DNA of 64,000 nt from Streptomyces sp. NBC_01264 (GCF_026340675.1 NZ_JAPEOX010000003.1:278728-342727), one strand, 5' to 3'. Positions 16,230 to 25,027 are shown, counted from the first letter of the stretch. Translations and numbers: made by a program. The notes: generated by a model not told the origin, from the letters alone.

Positions 16230-17768
16230 TCAGTTCTCCTGGGCCCAGCGGCCGCGGGTCCAGCCGTCGAGGTCGTAGTCGTCCATGGCCCTCTGGACGA
16301 GGTCGCCGTAGTTGTCGAGCAGACCGGCGCCGCGCGACCAGTTCAGGGTGTCGAGGCGCACCTGGTCGGGACCGCCCGCGTAGTTGAGCTCGTACAGCTC
16401 GTGGCGGGCGCCGAACTCGGTGCCGATCGCGTCCCAGGCCAGCTTGAAGAGCTTGGTGCGCTCCTCGGCGGTGGCGCCGGTGCCGCGGTAGTAGCGGTCG
16501 AGCAGCGGGCGCAGCTCGGGGTTCTGCAGGTCCTTGGCGCTGGAGGGGGTCATCAGCAGCGCGCCCGCGAGGTGCTCCTCGAAGAAGCGGTGCGTGCGCT
16601 CCCAGCTGAGCGGGGCGAGCGCCCGGTAGCCAGCCGAGTAGTCCATGCGCGGCAGGACGGTGCCGGCCGGGCCGGCCTCCGGGTCCAGGGCCATGGCGCT
16701 GGTGACGGCCCAGGTCTGGTGGCGCCAGGCGAGCAGTTCACCGAGGCCGGCCTGGACGCCGCGGAAGCCGTCCGTGCCGTTGATGCGGGTGCCCTTGTCG
16801 AGGATGCCCGCCATGAACTCCAGCTTGACCGACATGCGGATCGCGCCCTGGAAGAAGCCGCGGGAGAGCAGGCCGGAGCGGGGGAAGTACTGGTGGATCT
16901 TCTCGGTGTCCCGGTAGATCAGGACGTTCTCCCACGGGATGAACGCCTTGTCGAAGACCAGCACCGCGTCGTTCTCGTCGAACCGGCTGGAGAGCGGGTT
17001 GTCGAACGGGCTGGTGGCCTTGCCCTCGTAGGAGGTGCGGCAGACGACCTTCATACCGGGGGTGTTCAGCGGGGCCATGAAGGCCAGGGCCATGTCCTCG
17101 GCCTTGCCCTTTTCGAGGTTGGCCAGGTGGATCTGGCCGACGAAGGCGACGTTGCTCAGCGCCGACGCGGTGGCCATGAGCTTGGCGCCCTCGACGACGA
17201 TGCCGTCCTCGCGCTCCTCGACGACCTTCAGGTAGACGTCGCGGATCTCGTGCGCCGACTTGTTGCGGTCGACGGGCGGGTTGACGATCGCGTGGCTGAT
17301 CGACAGGCCCTGACGGGCGTACTTCTCGTACCAGGCCCGGGCGTTGTCGCCGAAGGGCTCGTAGAAGTCGTGGGTGACGGCCAGGCCGGCCATGAACGAC
17401 GCCTTGTAGTCGGGCGTGCGGTTCATGAAGCCGTAGCTCAGGCGGGCCCAGTGCTCGATGGCGTCACGGGCCTTCATGAGGTCCTCGGGCGAGTGCGCCG
17501 GGGTGAAGAAGCGGTGGACGCGGTACCCCGTGTACCGGTCGACCGTCGTCATCAGGTCCTTGGTGTCGGGGTGGTGGAGCGCGTCGTAGAGGTGCGCGGT
17601 CGACCTCGCGGCGTTGGCGAAGGCCGGGTGCGTCGTCACGTCCTTGACGAGCTCACCGTCCACGAAGACCTGGCGGCCGTCACGCAGGCTCTCCAGGTAG
17701 GAGTCGCCCGTCATGAGGTCGTTCGGAGCCTCGTCGGCCGACTGATCCGTTATCGGGACCTGACCCAT
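16230..17768 (-). CDS. 4-hydroxyphenylacetate 3-hydroxylase family monooxygenase (HpaB-like)
   Basis: 512 residues, the normal size of the oxygenase component of two-component FADH2-dependent phenol ortho-hydroxylases. Known family substrates include 4-hydroxyphenylacetate, tyrosyl derivatives and 4-coumarate; the product is a catechol. Seen: MTGDSYLESLRDGRQVFVDGE at the N-terminus; HRFFTPAHSPEDLM; ISHAIVNPPVDRNKS; and YEGKATSPFDNPLSSRFDENDA. ATG 17768 is chosen because GGAGAGGA lies 6-13 bases upstream; an upstream in-frame extension to 17888 has no family similarity. First gene of the tailoring operon and the clearest pointer to a hydroxylated tyrosine-type product. Confidence 0.92.
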   Translation of the reverse strand: MGQVPITDQSADEAPNDLMTGDSYLESLRDGRQVFVDGELVKDVTTHPAFANAARSTAHLYDALHHPDTKDLMTTVDRYTGYRVHRFFTPAHSPEDLMKARDAIEHWARLSYGFMNRTPDYKASFMAGLAVTHDFYEPFGDNARAWYEKYARQGLSISHAIVNPPVDRNKSAHEIRDVYLKVVEEREDGIVVEGAKLMATASALSNVAFVGQIHLANLEKGKAEDMALAFMAPLNTPGMKVVCRTSYEGKATSPFDNPLSSRFDENDAVLVFDKAFIPWENVLIYRDTEKIHQYFPRSGLLSRGFFQGAIRMSVKLEFMAGILDKGTRINGTDGFRGVQAGLGELLAWRHQTWAVTSAMALDPEAGPAGTVLPRMDYSAGYRALAPLSWERTHRFFEEHLAGALLMTPSSAKDLQNPELRPLLDRYYRGTGATAEERTKLFKLAWDAIGTEFGARHELYELNYAGGPDQVRLDTLNWSRGAGLLDNYGDLVQRAMDDYDLDGWTRGRWAQEN

Positions 17769-18105
17769 TTTGGTGTCCTCTCCAGGGGTAATACACGCGA
17801 CCGCTGCCGGACGCACAGTTCGATTGCCCCGAGCGTAGGCTCGGCCGTCGATCCGCTCTTGCTGGGCCGCGCACGGACAATTGCCCATCTACGCCAACCC
17901 TGGCGCCAACACGTTCGAGGAGATACGTCAACTACGGTCCGAAGAAACCTTGTTGACTTCAGGGAGATCGGACCGCGCTTCTCGATATTACGGAATGCCG
18001 AATTCCGGATGCTCCGAAATAACTTCGGCCCGGCATTGATCCAGAAAATTCGGATACACGGCCGGGCCGAATGAAAAGGAATTGCAAAAGATGTCCGACG
18101 GCTGG
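17769..18105. promoter_or_regulatory. Upstream region of the hpaB operon
   Basis: 337 bp without a convincing gene and clearly richer in A/T than its surroundings. It contains an inverted repeat CGGAAT-N5-ATTCCG (17991-18007) and further short TTCGG/CCGAA elements. This is a reasonable place for the operon promoter and for binding of the adjacent LysR-type protein. No clear -10/-35 pair could be chosen. Confidence 0.45.
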
Positions 18106-18384
18106 TCAGGCCGCGGGGCGGGTGTGGCCGGCGGACGCCGCGTCGATACAGGCGGCCTCGGCTATCAGAATGATCTTCTCCACGTGCGGCAGCAGCCGCA
18201 TGCCCGCCTCGGTGAGCTGGACCCGGCCGCCGGCCCGATGGAACAGCTCGGCCCCGATGTAGTCCTCGAGGTTCTTGATGTGGGCGGTGACGCTGGGCTG
18301 CGAGTAGTGGAGGTTGCGAGCGGCGCGAGTGAAGCTCATCTCGGCGGCTACTTCACGGAACGAGCGTAACTGCTGGAACTGCAC
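18106..18384 (-). CDS. LysR-type DNA-binding domain only (short regulator)
   Basis: 92 residues. MQFQQLRSFREVAAEMSFTRAARNLHYSQPSVTAHIKNLE is a textbook LysR winged helix-turn-helix, and the dimerisation helix follows (LTEAGMRLLPHVEKIILIAEAA). The protein then stops, while normal LysR regulators continue for about 200 more residues with an effector-binding domain. No remnant of that domain is visible downstream in any frame. It is therefore either a truncated gene or a deliberately minimal regulator. It lies upstream of hpaB in the same direction, and an inverted repeat resembling a butyrolactone-receptor operator precedes it. Confidence 0.8.
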   Translation of the reverse strand: MQFQQLRSFREVAAEMSFTRAARNLHYSQPSVTAHIKNLEDYIGAELFHRAGGRVQLTEAGMRLLPHVEKIILIAEAACIDAASAGHTRPAA

Positions 18385-18430
18385 GGCAGGGGCTCCCTTC
18401 TGCGAGACTCAGAGCCTCGGAGGCTAGGAA

Positions 18431-18450
18431 CATACCACGGTGCAGGTATG
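18431..18450. promoter_or_regulatory. Candidate butyrolactone-receptor operator (ARE-like)
   Basis: Inverted repeat CATACC-N8-GGTATG, 46 bp upstream of the short LysR gene. The ACATACC/GGTATGT half-sites resemble those bound by ScbR/ArpA-type receptors, one of which is encoded at 20813-21508. Binding is inferred. Confidence 0.45.
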
Positions 18451-18499
18451 ACGGCATCACGAGAATGCACACTTCACGTTCCCGCACGACTGCGGACAT

Positions 18500-18538
18500 A
18501 CCTGTGGCCATGCCCGCAGGGAGGGCATGGCCACAGGT
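18500..18538 (-). terminator. Terminator of the adenylation-like operon
   Basis: Perfect 16-bp stem (18500-18515 with 18523-18538, left arm ACCTGTGGCCATGCCC) with a 7-nt loop, about 45 bp after the stop of the small downstream gene. Confidence 0.85.
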
Positions 18539-18580
18539 CAGCCGCTGCTTCGTGGTTGACAGCGGGTTGGGCGGAGTGGA

Positions 18581-18964
18581 CTAGTCGGACATCTCCATCG
18601 GCGAGAGGAGGTCCCGGGCGATCTGCGGGAGCAGACGGTCGATCAGGAGCCCCGTGCGCGCGGATCCGTCGGCCGCGCGCGGGATCGCGTCGACGGCCAC
18701 CGCGTGCGAGAGCACCCACGGCATGCGCCGCTCGCAGGCGGCCAGCGCGGCCTGGCGCCCGCCGGCCTCCTGGTCCTCCTCCAGGAGCGGTACGAAGGCC
18801 ACCACCAGCGTCTCCCCCACCTCGGGGAGCCGGGTGCGCATCACCGCGATGTCCTGGACGCAGGGCAGGTCGAGGAGTTCGAGTTCGAGTGCGAAGAAGG
18901 CCGTCTCGAAGTCCTCCACCAGCACCTCGTCGTACGGCTGCTCGTCGAAGGAGGGCAGGTTCAC
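18581..18964 (-). CDS. Stand-alone homologue of the C-terminal domain of an adenylate-forming enzyme
   Basis: 127 residues, clearly homologous to the last ~130 residues of the neighbouring adenylation-like protein. Aligned pairs include LLDLPCVQDIAVMRT versus LLNLPCLRDTAVMRV and VLSHAVAVDAIPRAADGSARTG versus VPAHVIAVDTIPYSPTGRIRTG. The loop that normally carries the catalytic lysine of acyl-AMP ligases reads ADGSARTGL here, with no lysine. Its start overlaps the upstream stop by 4 bp (ATGA), so the two are made together, perhaps as a complex. It looks like a duplication of the C-terminal domain that has become a separate gene. No function can be assigned. Confidence 0.75.
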   Translation of the reverse strand: MNLPSFDEQPYDEVLVEDFETAFFALELELLDLPCVQDIAVMRTRLPEVGETLVVAFVPLLEEDQEAGGRQAALAACERRMPWVLSHAVAVDAIPRAADGSARTGLLIDRLLPQIARDLLSPMEMSD

Positions 18965-20580
18965 GCGGACATCTCCTGTTGCATCGACTGCTCAAGCTGC
19001 AGGTTCAGAGTGATGATGGGCAGCACCGCGTCGAGCAGGTCCCCGGTGCGGATCCGGCCCGTCGGGCTGTACGGGATGGTGTCGACCGCGATGACGTGCG
19101 CGGGCAGCGACGGGACCCGGCGGGCGCAGGCCGCGCTGAGCGCCTGGTACCCGGTGGCCTCGCGGCCGACCGCCACGGCGATGAAGGGGACCACGATCGC
19201 GTCACCCAGCACCGCGCTGCTGACCCGCATCACGGCGGTGTCGCGCAGGCAGGGCAGGTTGAGCAGGTCCGACTCCAGCCGGAACAGCTCGGTGTCGACG
19301 GCCGAATCGCGGACCACGACGGGCACTTCGGTGACCCGCCCGGTGACCAGCAGCCGGCCCGTCTCGTCCACGTACCCGGACTCGTCGGTGACCAGGAAGC
19401 GCTCCACGCCCCAGCCGAGGTCCAGCTCGGCGACCCGGGTCTCGCCGTCCAGGTAGCCGTCCATGACCTGGTGGCCCGCGAAGGCGAGGCGCCCGCTCTC
19501 GCCCTGCCGCACCGGCTGCCCGTCCTCGCCGAGGACGGCGACGGTGGTGCCGAGCGTGGTGTGGCCCGAGCGCGGCGGCGAGACCAGCAGCTCCTCGGGT
19601 CCCATGACGGCGGTCAGCCCGGTCTCCGCGCTGCCGAGCGCGGTGTGCAGGACCGGGCCGAGCCGCTCCCAGGCCGTGTTGACGGTCCAGCGGCCCAGGT
19701 GGGCGCCGGGGGTGAGGAGGAACCTCAGATGGCGGGTGCGCGGCGAGGGCTCGGTGGTCTCCGGCAGTCCGAGCACTCCGTGCAGGGCTGAGGGGGTGAT
19801 CACTCCGGTGCTGACCCGCTCGGCGACGAGCAGCGCGGTCAGGGTCTCGGGGCCGGCCCCGTCCGCGAGGACGACGGTGGCGCCGATGCCGAGCATCGTG
19901 CGGGCCAGGGCCAGGGCGAGGGCCGTGGGCTCGGTCGGCGGGGCGCAGGCCAGGTGCACGTCGTCCCGGTTGAGCCCGAACTCGTCCACGAGGTCGACCA
20001 GGTGGCGGCCCTCGGAGGGGGTGCGGCGCACGGCGAGGCGGGAGGGGCCCTCGCCGCGCGCGCTGACCGCGAAGGACTCGTAGGGCCGGGGCGCCGGCAG
20101 GGTGCGCAGGGGTTCGGCCGAGGTCAGCAGGTCGAAGTTGAGCGCCTCGTGCTTGCCGGGGGCGGCCGGGGCGCCGGGAGCCGTGATCCCGTCCAGGAGC
20201 ACGTGCACGGCCTTCGGGCCGCTGGGCCACACGAGCTGGTCCAGCGTGGCCCGGTGCTCCGAGGTCACGAAGACCACGGACGGCTCCAGCCAGGAGAGCA
20301 GCTGGCCCAGATCGTCCGTGCCGCTCTGCGGGTCGAGACCCGTGCAGGAGACGCCGAGGGTGGCGCAGGCGCTCATCGCGACGGTGAGCTGCCAGCTGTT
20401 CCCGGCGAGGAAGACCGCCCGGACCGCGCCCTCCTGCGGCAGGTGCTCGGTGAGCCCGGCCGCCGTCCGCTCCACGGTCTCGGCGAACTGGCCCCAGGTC
20501 AGCCGCACCTGGCCGTCGACCAAGGCATCCCGCGTCACGCCGCCCGCCGCGTGCCGGCGGATGTCATCGAGCTTGATCAT
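18961..20580 (-). CDS. AMP-dependent synthetase/ligase-like protein with degenerate active site
   Basis: 539 residues with the fold of acyl-CoA synthetases and NRPS adenylation domains. RLTWGQFAETVERTAAGL at the N-terminus and SGYVDETGRLLVTGRVTE before the C-terminal domain fit the family. Key motifs are degraded. The phosphate-binding loop, normally TSGTTGxPK, appears as SARGEGPSRLAV; the aspartate of the TGD motif is absent (FLVTDESG); and the C-terminal loop has SPTGRIRTGD with Arg in place of the catalytic Lys. It may still bind an acyl substrate or partner but is unlikely to be an ordinary ligase. It is first in a two-gene operon ending at the 18500-18538 hairpin. Confidence 0.75.
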   Translation of the reverse strand: MIKLDDIRRHAAGGVTRDALVDGQVRLTWGQFAETVERTAAGLTEHLPQEGAVRAVFLAGNSWQLTVAMSACATLGVSCTGLDPQSGTDDLGQLLSWLEPSVVFVTSEHRATLDQLVWPSGPKAVHVLLDGITAPGAPAAPGKHEALNFDLLTSAEPLRTLPAPRPYESFAVSARGEGPSRLAVRRTPSEGRHLVDLVDEFGLNRDDVHLACAPPTEPTALALALARTMLGIGATVVLADGAGPETLTALLVAERVSTGVITPSALHGVLGLPETTEPSPRTRHLRFLLTPGAHLGRWTVNTAWERLGPVLHTALGSAETGLTAVMGPEELLVSPPRSGHTTLGTTVAVLGEDGQPVRQGESGRLAFAGHQVMDGYLDGETRVAELDLGWGVERFLVTDESGYVDETGRLLVTGRVTEVPVVVRDSAVDTELFRLESDLLNLPCLRDTAVMRVSSAVLGDAIVVPFIAVAVGREATGYQALSAACARRVPSLPAHVIAVDTIPYSPTGRIRTGDLLDAVLPIITLNLQLEQSMQQEMSA

Positions 20581-20636
20581 GTGGGTCTCCGTGGTCGGTC
20601 AAGAGCCTCGTATGTGGCTCGGGGCCGCGCTCATGG

Positions 20637-20659
20637 AAACAAACGTGCATGAAGGTAGG
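20637..20659. promoter_or_regulatory. Candidate ARE-type operator upstream of the adenylation-like operon
   Basis: AAACAAAC (20637-20644) matches the left half of the published butyrolactone autoregulatory element pattern; the right half (GAAGGTAGG) is only a weak match. It lies about 55 bp before the gene start, so receptor control is possible. Confidence 0.3.
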
Positions 20660-20719
20660 CAACCGCTCATCGGAAGATCTGATGTCGCCGGCCGGAGCGC
20701 CGAACCGGTTGCGGAAACA

Positions 20720-20752
20720 CCTCCGCCGGGCGTCGACGACGCCCGGCGGAGG
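20720..20752 (-). terminator. Terminator of the receptor gene
   Basis: Perfect 15-bp stem (20720-20734 with 20738-20752, left arm CCTCCGCCGGGCGTC) closed by a 3-nt loop, 60 bp after the receptor stop. It separates the receptor from the adenylation-like operon. Confidence 0.9.
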
Positions 20753-20812
20753 GGAGCGGGGGAAACGGGCCGTCCGCGGGACGCCCGGCCGCGGGGGTAC
20801 GCCGCGGGGGTA

Positions 20813-21508
20813 CTAGGCCTGGAGCTCGGCCGACTCGACGAGTTCGGCCTCGGCCCGCTCCCGCAGGTGCTTCTCCAGGTCGGCCATGACCCGCTCGGCG
20901 CGACCGGGAGCCATGTCGAGTTCGGCCAGCACGGTCGGCAGGGCGATGATCGGCATGATGTGCCGGAGCAGCACGGACACCCGTACTTCCAGGTCCTCCC
21001 AGTCGGCCATCACCTCCGAGAGCACCTGCACTCCGGTGAAGGCGCCGACGAACAGGTTGGCGACCGCGTCCAGGTCCACGTGCGCGTGGAGTTCACCGCA
21101 CGCCCGGGCCTCTCCCAGGGCGAACCGGTTGTGATCGATCCAGTCCTGGTAGGGGCGCAGGCGGTGCTCGTGGTGACTGCCGCGCTCCAGGGAGAGCCTC
21201 AGACTGCCCTGCACGATCGGATCGCTGCGGATCTGGACGGCGAAGAGCATGCCCTTGTCGATCAGCTCCTGCAGCCGCGTGCTGCGCGGTACGAGCGGGA
21301 AGCCGACCGTGTCGATCTGACTGGCCAGCACGGCCTGGGCCAGCTCTTCCTTGCCTTTGAAGTAGTAGTAGAAGGCGCCCTTGGTCAGCCCGAGCCGCTG
21401 GTAGACGTCCGCGATCGTGGCCCCGTTGAAGCCCTTCTCTGCGAACACGGCGCCGGCGGCCTCGACGATGAGTTGCCGGGTGCGCCGAGAAGTCTCCCTC
21501 TGAGACAC
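20813..21508 (-). CDS. TetR-family gamma-butyrolactone receptor (ArpA/ScbR type)
   Basis: 231 residues. The N-terminal helix-turn-helix (VFAEKGFNGATIADVYQRLG then LTKGAFYYYFKGKEEL) is the ArpA-family pattern, and length and C-terminal layout fit autoregulator receptors rather than generic TetR repressors. Such proteins repress target promoters until a butyrolactone or butenolide binds. GTG 21508 is chosen because AAGGAG lies 8 bases upstream; the open frame extends further without similarity. It is transcribed divergently from afsA, the classic receptor/synthase pairing, and probably controls afsA, itself and the biosynthetic operons. Confidence 0.9.
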   Translation of the reverse strand: MSQRETSRRTRQLIVEAAGAVFAEKGFNGATIADVYQRLGLTKGAFYYYFKGKEELAQAVLASQIDTVGFPLVPRSTRLQELIDKGMLFAVQIRSDPIVQGSLRLSLERGSHHEHRLRPYQDWIDHNRFALGEARACGELHAHVDLDAVANLFVGAFTGVQVLSEVMADWEDLEVRVSVLLRHIMPIIALPTVLAELDMAPGRAERVMADLEKHLRERAEAELVESAELQA

Positions 21509-21675
21509 CCTCGCTCCTTCCACGCTGCTGGTGGCCAACTGATGCACCTCCTCGGGGGTATGAGCATGTCACCGAAAACAGCCGTTGCAAATTATACCAG
21601 GCAGCACGTATCTTGCGGCGAGCCGAGACCTACCACGAGTGGCTCGAATCTGCCTCGAAGTCCGGAGGGGAATTC
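21509..21675. promoter_or_regulatory. Divergent promoter region between receptor and afsA
   Basis: 167 bp serving both genes. It is locally A/T-rich around 21585-21615 and contains an imperfect inverted repeat, ATACC-N8-GTATC-like, at about 21594-21612, a plausible receptor operator. The afsA ribosome site GGAGGGGA is at 21664-21671. Confidence 0.4.
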
Positions 21676-22620
21676 ATGTTAATCACGTCTTTTGCGAGCG
21701 AAACCACCCAAAGACCGTCGGTCGGGGTCTCAGATGCAAGGCCTCCGGCCGTACCCAACTGGCTCGTGCACCGTCCCGACACCTCCGAGGTGTTCCTGTC
21801 CGCCTGGAAACGCACCGCTCCCGACCGATTCGACGTCACCGTGCGTTGGCCTGAAAACCACCCGTTCCATACCGGGCTCCACGGTTTCCGCTCGCCCGCC
21901 GTCATCGCGGAGGCCATCCGCCAGACGGGCATCCTGCTCTCGCACGCCGAGTACAACGTCCCCCTCGGGCACCAGTTCCTAATGTCCGACATCCAGTACC
22001 GGATCGATCCGGAGCTCCTGACAGCGGACGACGACTCCCCGATCCACATCGACGTCACCTGCACGAACGTCAACCGCCGCGGCACCCGCTTCTCCGGCAT
22101 GGTGTGCCACATGGACGTGATCCAGAGCGGCCGGGTCATCGCCACCGGCGACGGCAGCATGACGTGCACCTCTCCCGGCGCCTACCGCCGGATGCGCGGT
22201 GAGTACGCGGACGCCCGCCCGGTCCTGCCCGTGCCCGAACCGGTGCACCCCTCCCTCGTCCTGCGCACCGATCCGAGCCATGTCCTGCTGGCTCCCACCA
22301 TGGATCCCCGGTGCTGGACCCTTCGGCCGTACACCACGAACACCACGCTGTTCGCGCACAAGAACGATCACGTACCCGGCATGGTCCTCCTCGAAGCGAC
22401 CCACCAGGCAGCGTTCGCCGTCGCCGGCGCCACCCGGCTGTACCCCGTCGCGCTCAGCCTCACCTTCGAGCGGTATGTGGAGTTCCACTCCCCCTGCCTG
22501 ATCCAGGCGCAGCCGATGGTCCGGACCCGTGACAACACCCTCTCCCTGAGCGTGACAGGCCATCAGAGCGGCCAGCGGGTCTTCGACGCCCACCTGGAAG
22601 CAATTCCCGTTTCCTCCTGA
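21676..22620 (+). CDS. afsA: A-factor biosynthesis protein AfsA family (butyrolactone/butenolide synthase)
   Basis: 314 residues. AfsA proteins join a beta-ketoacyl chain to dihydroxyacetone phosphate, the committing step to gamma-butyrolactone signals. Two hot-dog repeats are recognisable: first around [22 protein letters not shown] with [13 protein letters not shown], second around [20 protein letters not shown] with [18 protein letters not shown] 21676 is chosen for the strong GGAGGGGA 5 bases upstream. The second codon is TTA (21679-21681), rare in Streptomyces and read by the bldA tRNA, which would tie signal production to development. It is followed by a P450 and two reductase-like genes that may finish the signal molecule. 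Confidence 0.93.
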   Translation: MLITSFASETTQRPSVGVSDARPPAVPNWLVHRPDTSEVFLSAWKRTAPDRFDVTVRWPENHPFHTGLHGFRSPAVIAEAIRQTGILLSHAEYNVPLGHQFLMSDIQYRIDPELLTADDDSPIHIDVTCTNVNRRGTRFSGMVCHMDVIQSGRVIATGDGSMTCTSPGAYRRMRGEYADARPVLPVPEPVHPSLVLRTDPSHVLLAPTMDPRCWTLRPYTTNTTLFAHKNDHVPGMVLLEATHQAAFAVAGATRLYPVALSLTFERYVEFHSPCLIQAQPMVRTRDNTLSLSVTGHQSGQRVFDAHLEAIPVSS

Positions 22621-22769
22621 TCACCTCAGTTTCGAACCAAATGGGCACCGGTTCCCTGCGATCCGCTGGCCGAGTCACCCCTGCGCAAAGTGGCGGGAAG
22701 GTCGTAGGCGTGTCAGCCTGTGACGTCATCCGACTCACCGTCACCAGCAGTTGTAGGAGGGATACTCCT

Positions 22770-24032
22770 GTGAGCAGGCAGTGCCCGTTCGTCATCGATC
22801 CGCTCGGCCAGGACATTCACGGAGAGATCAAGGACATACGCTCCCTTGGCCGGGCCGTGCGGATCGTGCTCCCCGGTGGAGTGGAGGCGTGGTCCGTCAC
22901 GGACTACGCACTCGTGAAACGCCTGCTCACCGATCCCCGGGTATCGAAGGACGCCTACCGGCACTGGCCGGCGTGGATCGACGGAGAAGTCGACCAGGAG
23001 TGGCCGCTGGCCATCTGGGTCTCGGTGCAGAACATGGTCACCGCCTACGGCGAGGAGCACGCGCGCCTGCGCAAGCCGGTGGCGGGGGAGTTCACCATGC
23101 GCCGCGTGGCAGCCCTGCGGCCCCGGGTCGAGGAAATAGCCGCAGGACTGCTGGACCGCCTGGAAGAGGCCCCGCGGGAGGAGCCCGTGGACCTCCGCAA
23201 GGAATTCGCCCACGTACTGCCGCACGCCGTGGTCTGCGAGCTGTTCGGAATTCCACATTCCGCACGCGACCCGCTGCAGAAGATCATTGACGCGTTCTTC
23301 GCCACCTCGATCACCCCCGAGGACGCGATGGCGAATGGCACGGCCATGTACGAGATCCTCAACGAAGTCGTGGCGCACAAGAGAAAAAATCCCGCCGACG
23401 ACCTCACATCGGGCCTCATCTCCGCACGAGACTCGGGCACCGCAGACATGAGCGAGAAGGAACTCCTCGACAATCTCATCCTCCTCTTCACCGCCGGCTA
23501 CGAGACGACGGTGAACCTCATAGACAACGCGGTCGTCTCCCTCCTCACGCACCCCGACCAGCTCGCGCTCGTACGGGACGGCAAGGCCTCGTGGGAGGAC
23601 GTGATCGACGAATCCCTGCGCGTGGACCCGCCCGGCGCGCACAGCATCCTGCGCTACGCCGTCGAGACGATCGAGATCGACGACGACGTACGCATCCCGC
23701 AGGGCGACGCGATCGTCATCTGCTTCGCCGGAGCGGGCCGCGACCCCCTCCACCACGGCGCCGGGGCGGACCTCTTCGACATCACCCGCGACACCCGGGC
23801 CGATCACGTGTCGTTCGGGTACGGAGCCCACCACTGTCTCGGTGTGAACCTGGCCCGGATGGAGGTCGCCATCGCCCTGTCGGCGCTCTTCGAGCGGTTC
23901 CCCGACATAGCCCTGGCCGTGCCGGCCGATGAACTCCGGCCGAAGTTCTCGTTCGTCTCCAACGGCCACCGCACGGTTCCCGTGATCCTGGGCGGGCCCG
24001 GCCCCCGCAACGCGGCGATTTTCAGCCAATAG
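22770..24032 (+). CDS. Cytochrome P450 monooxygenase
   Basis: 420 residues, normal for a bacterial CYP. Haem-thiolate loop [16 protein letters not shown]-helix oxygen-binding [13 protein letters not shown], and K-helix ESLRVDPP (ExxR) are all intact. GTG 22770 is preceded by AGGAGG at 22755-22760; the in-frame extension to 22641 is non-coding-like. Position directly after afsA and in the same direction suggests it hydroxylates the butyrolactone/butenolide precursor, as P450s do in some Streptomyces butenolide systems. A role in tailoring the aromatic product is the alternative. Confidence 0.92.
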   Translation: MSRQCPFVIDPLGQDIHGEIKDIRSLGRAVRIVLPGGVEAWSVTDYALVKRLLTDPRVSKDAYRHWPAWIDGEVDQEWPLAIWVSVQNMVTAYGEEHARLRKPVAGEFTMRRVAALRPRVEEIAAGLLDRLEEAPREEPVDLRKEFAHVLPHAVVCELFGIPHSARDPLQKIIDAFFATSITPEDAMANGTAMYEILNEVVAHKRKNPADDLTSGLISARDSGTADMSEKELLDNLILLFTAGYETTVNLIDNAVVSLLTHPDQLALVRDGKASWEDVIDESLRVDPPGAHSILRYAVETIEIDDDVRIPQGDAIVICFAGAGRDPLHHGAGADLFDITRDTRADHVSFGYGAHHCLGVNLARMEVAIALSALFERFPDIALAVPADELRPKFSFVSNGHRTVPVILGGPGPRNAAIFSQ

Positions 24033-24089
24033 CGCCGGGGCGCCCCTCCCCGAAGGATCCATCGGACCCCGGCAGACGAAAGAGTCACC

Positions 24090-24854
24090 ATGACGGAAAA
24101 GACCGGCCTCCTGGACGGCAGGCGCGCCCTGATCACCGGCGCGAGCAGCGGCATCGGGGCGGCCGCAGCCCGGGTGTTCTGCGAGCACGGGGCCTCGGTG
24201 CTCCTCACCGCCCGGCGCGAGGAGGAACTGGCCGCGCTCACCCGCGAGCTGACGGACCAGGGTTTCACCGCCTCCTACGCGGTCGCCGACGTGTCCCGCG
24301 CCGAAGAGGTCGAGGCGGCCGTGGCCACGGCCGTGCGGCTCTTCGGCGGCCTGGACGCCGCCTTCAACAACGCCGGGCTCGGTACCGTGCCCGCACCTCT
24401 GCACCTCACCGAGGACGCGGAGTTCGAGGCCGTCATGGCCACCAACGTCCGCGGCACGTGGAACTGCATGAAGTACGAGATCGCCGCGATGCTGCCGGGC
24501 GGCGGGGCCATCGTGAACAACAGCAGCGTCGCGGGTCTGGTCGGCACCCCGGCGGCCGCCGCGTACATCGCGGCGAAGCACGCCGTCATCGGGCTGACGA
24601 AGGCCGCGGCCGAGTACGCCGCCCAGGGCGTCCGGGTCAATGCCGTCGCGCCCGGCACGACCCGCAGCGAGATGATGGCCCAGTGGTTCGATCTGAACCC
24701 GGGCCTGGAGGAGCAACTCCACACCAGGGCCCCGCTGCCGCGTACGGCGGACCCGCGCGAGATCGCCCAGGCGGCCGCGTGGCTGCTCAGCGACCAGGCG
24801 TCCTTCGTGGTCGGCGCGACCGTCCCGGTGGACGGCGGCTGGACCGCCCGCTGA
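24090..24854 (+). CDS. Short-chain dehydrogenase/reductase
   Basis: 254 residues, classical SDR. TGASSGIGAAAARVF (cofactor loop), FNNAG, catalytic Ser in NNSSVAGLVG, YIAAK (Tyr/Lys pair), and a C-terminal VGATVPVDGGW. NADP preference is suggested by the TARR motif after the second beta strand. It starts 57 bp after the P450 and is probably co-transcribed with afsA-P450. The likely role is keto reduction of the butyrolactone intermediate. Confidence 0.9.
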   Translation: MTEKTGLLDGRRALITGASSGIGAAAARVFCEHGASVLLTARREEELAALTRELTDQGFTASYAVADVSRAEEVEAAVATAVRLFGGLDAAFNNAGLGTVPAPLHLTEDAEFEAVMATNVRGTWNCMKYEIAAMLPGGGAIVNNSSVAGLVGTPAAAAYIAAKHAVIGLTKAAAEYAAQGVRVNAVAPGTTRSEMMAQWFDLNPGLEEQLHTRAPLPRTADPREIAQAAAWLLSDQASFVVGATVPVDGGWTAR

Positions 24855-24881
24855 CCGCCCGCTGCCCCCTCCGCACGACGC

Positions 24882-24901
24882 CGGCCGGTCGCGACCGGCC
24901 G
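24882..24901 (+). terminator. Palindromic hairpin after the signalling genes
   Basis: Perfect 20-bp palindrome with half-arm CGGCCGGTCG, 27 bp beyond the SDR stop. As no loop is left over, the actual hairpin would open a few central pairs. Probably a terminator. Confidence 0.6.
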
Positions 24902-25014
24902 TGCAACCGGAACACAGGGGGAGTCGGCGGAACTCGGCGGAACTCGTCGGCAACGAACAGGCGAAGAGCTGTACGGCCACTTCCGAGCGCCCGGCATGGC
25001 CACCCACGCGCCGA

Positions 25015-25020
25015 TAAAAT
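25015..25020 (+). promoter_or_regulatory. Likely -10 element of a leaderless promoter
   Basis: TAAAAT, standing out in GC-rich DNA, lies 7 bp before the ATG at 25028, so transcription would begin at or next to the start codon. No ribosome site is present. No convincing -35 was found. Confidence 0.55.
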
Positions 25021-25027
25021 CGCCCCT

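Noticed and set aside
24882..24960. Direct repeats GGCGGAACTC near 24,930 as an operator
   Set aside because: Only two short copies with no symmetry and no gene start at the right distance.
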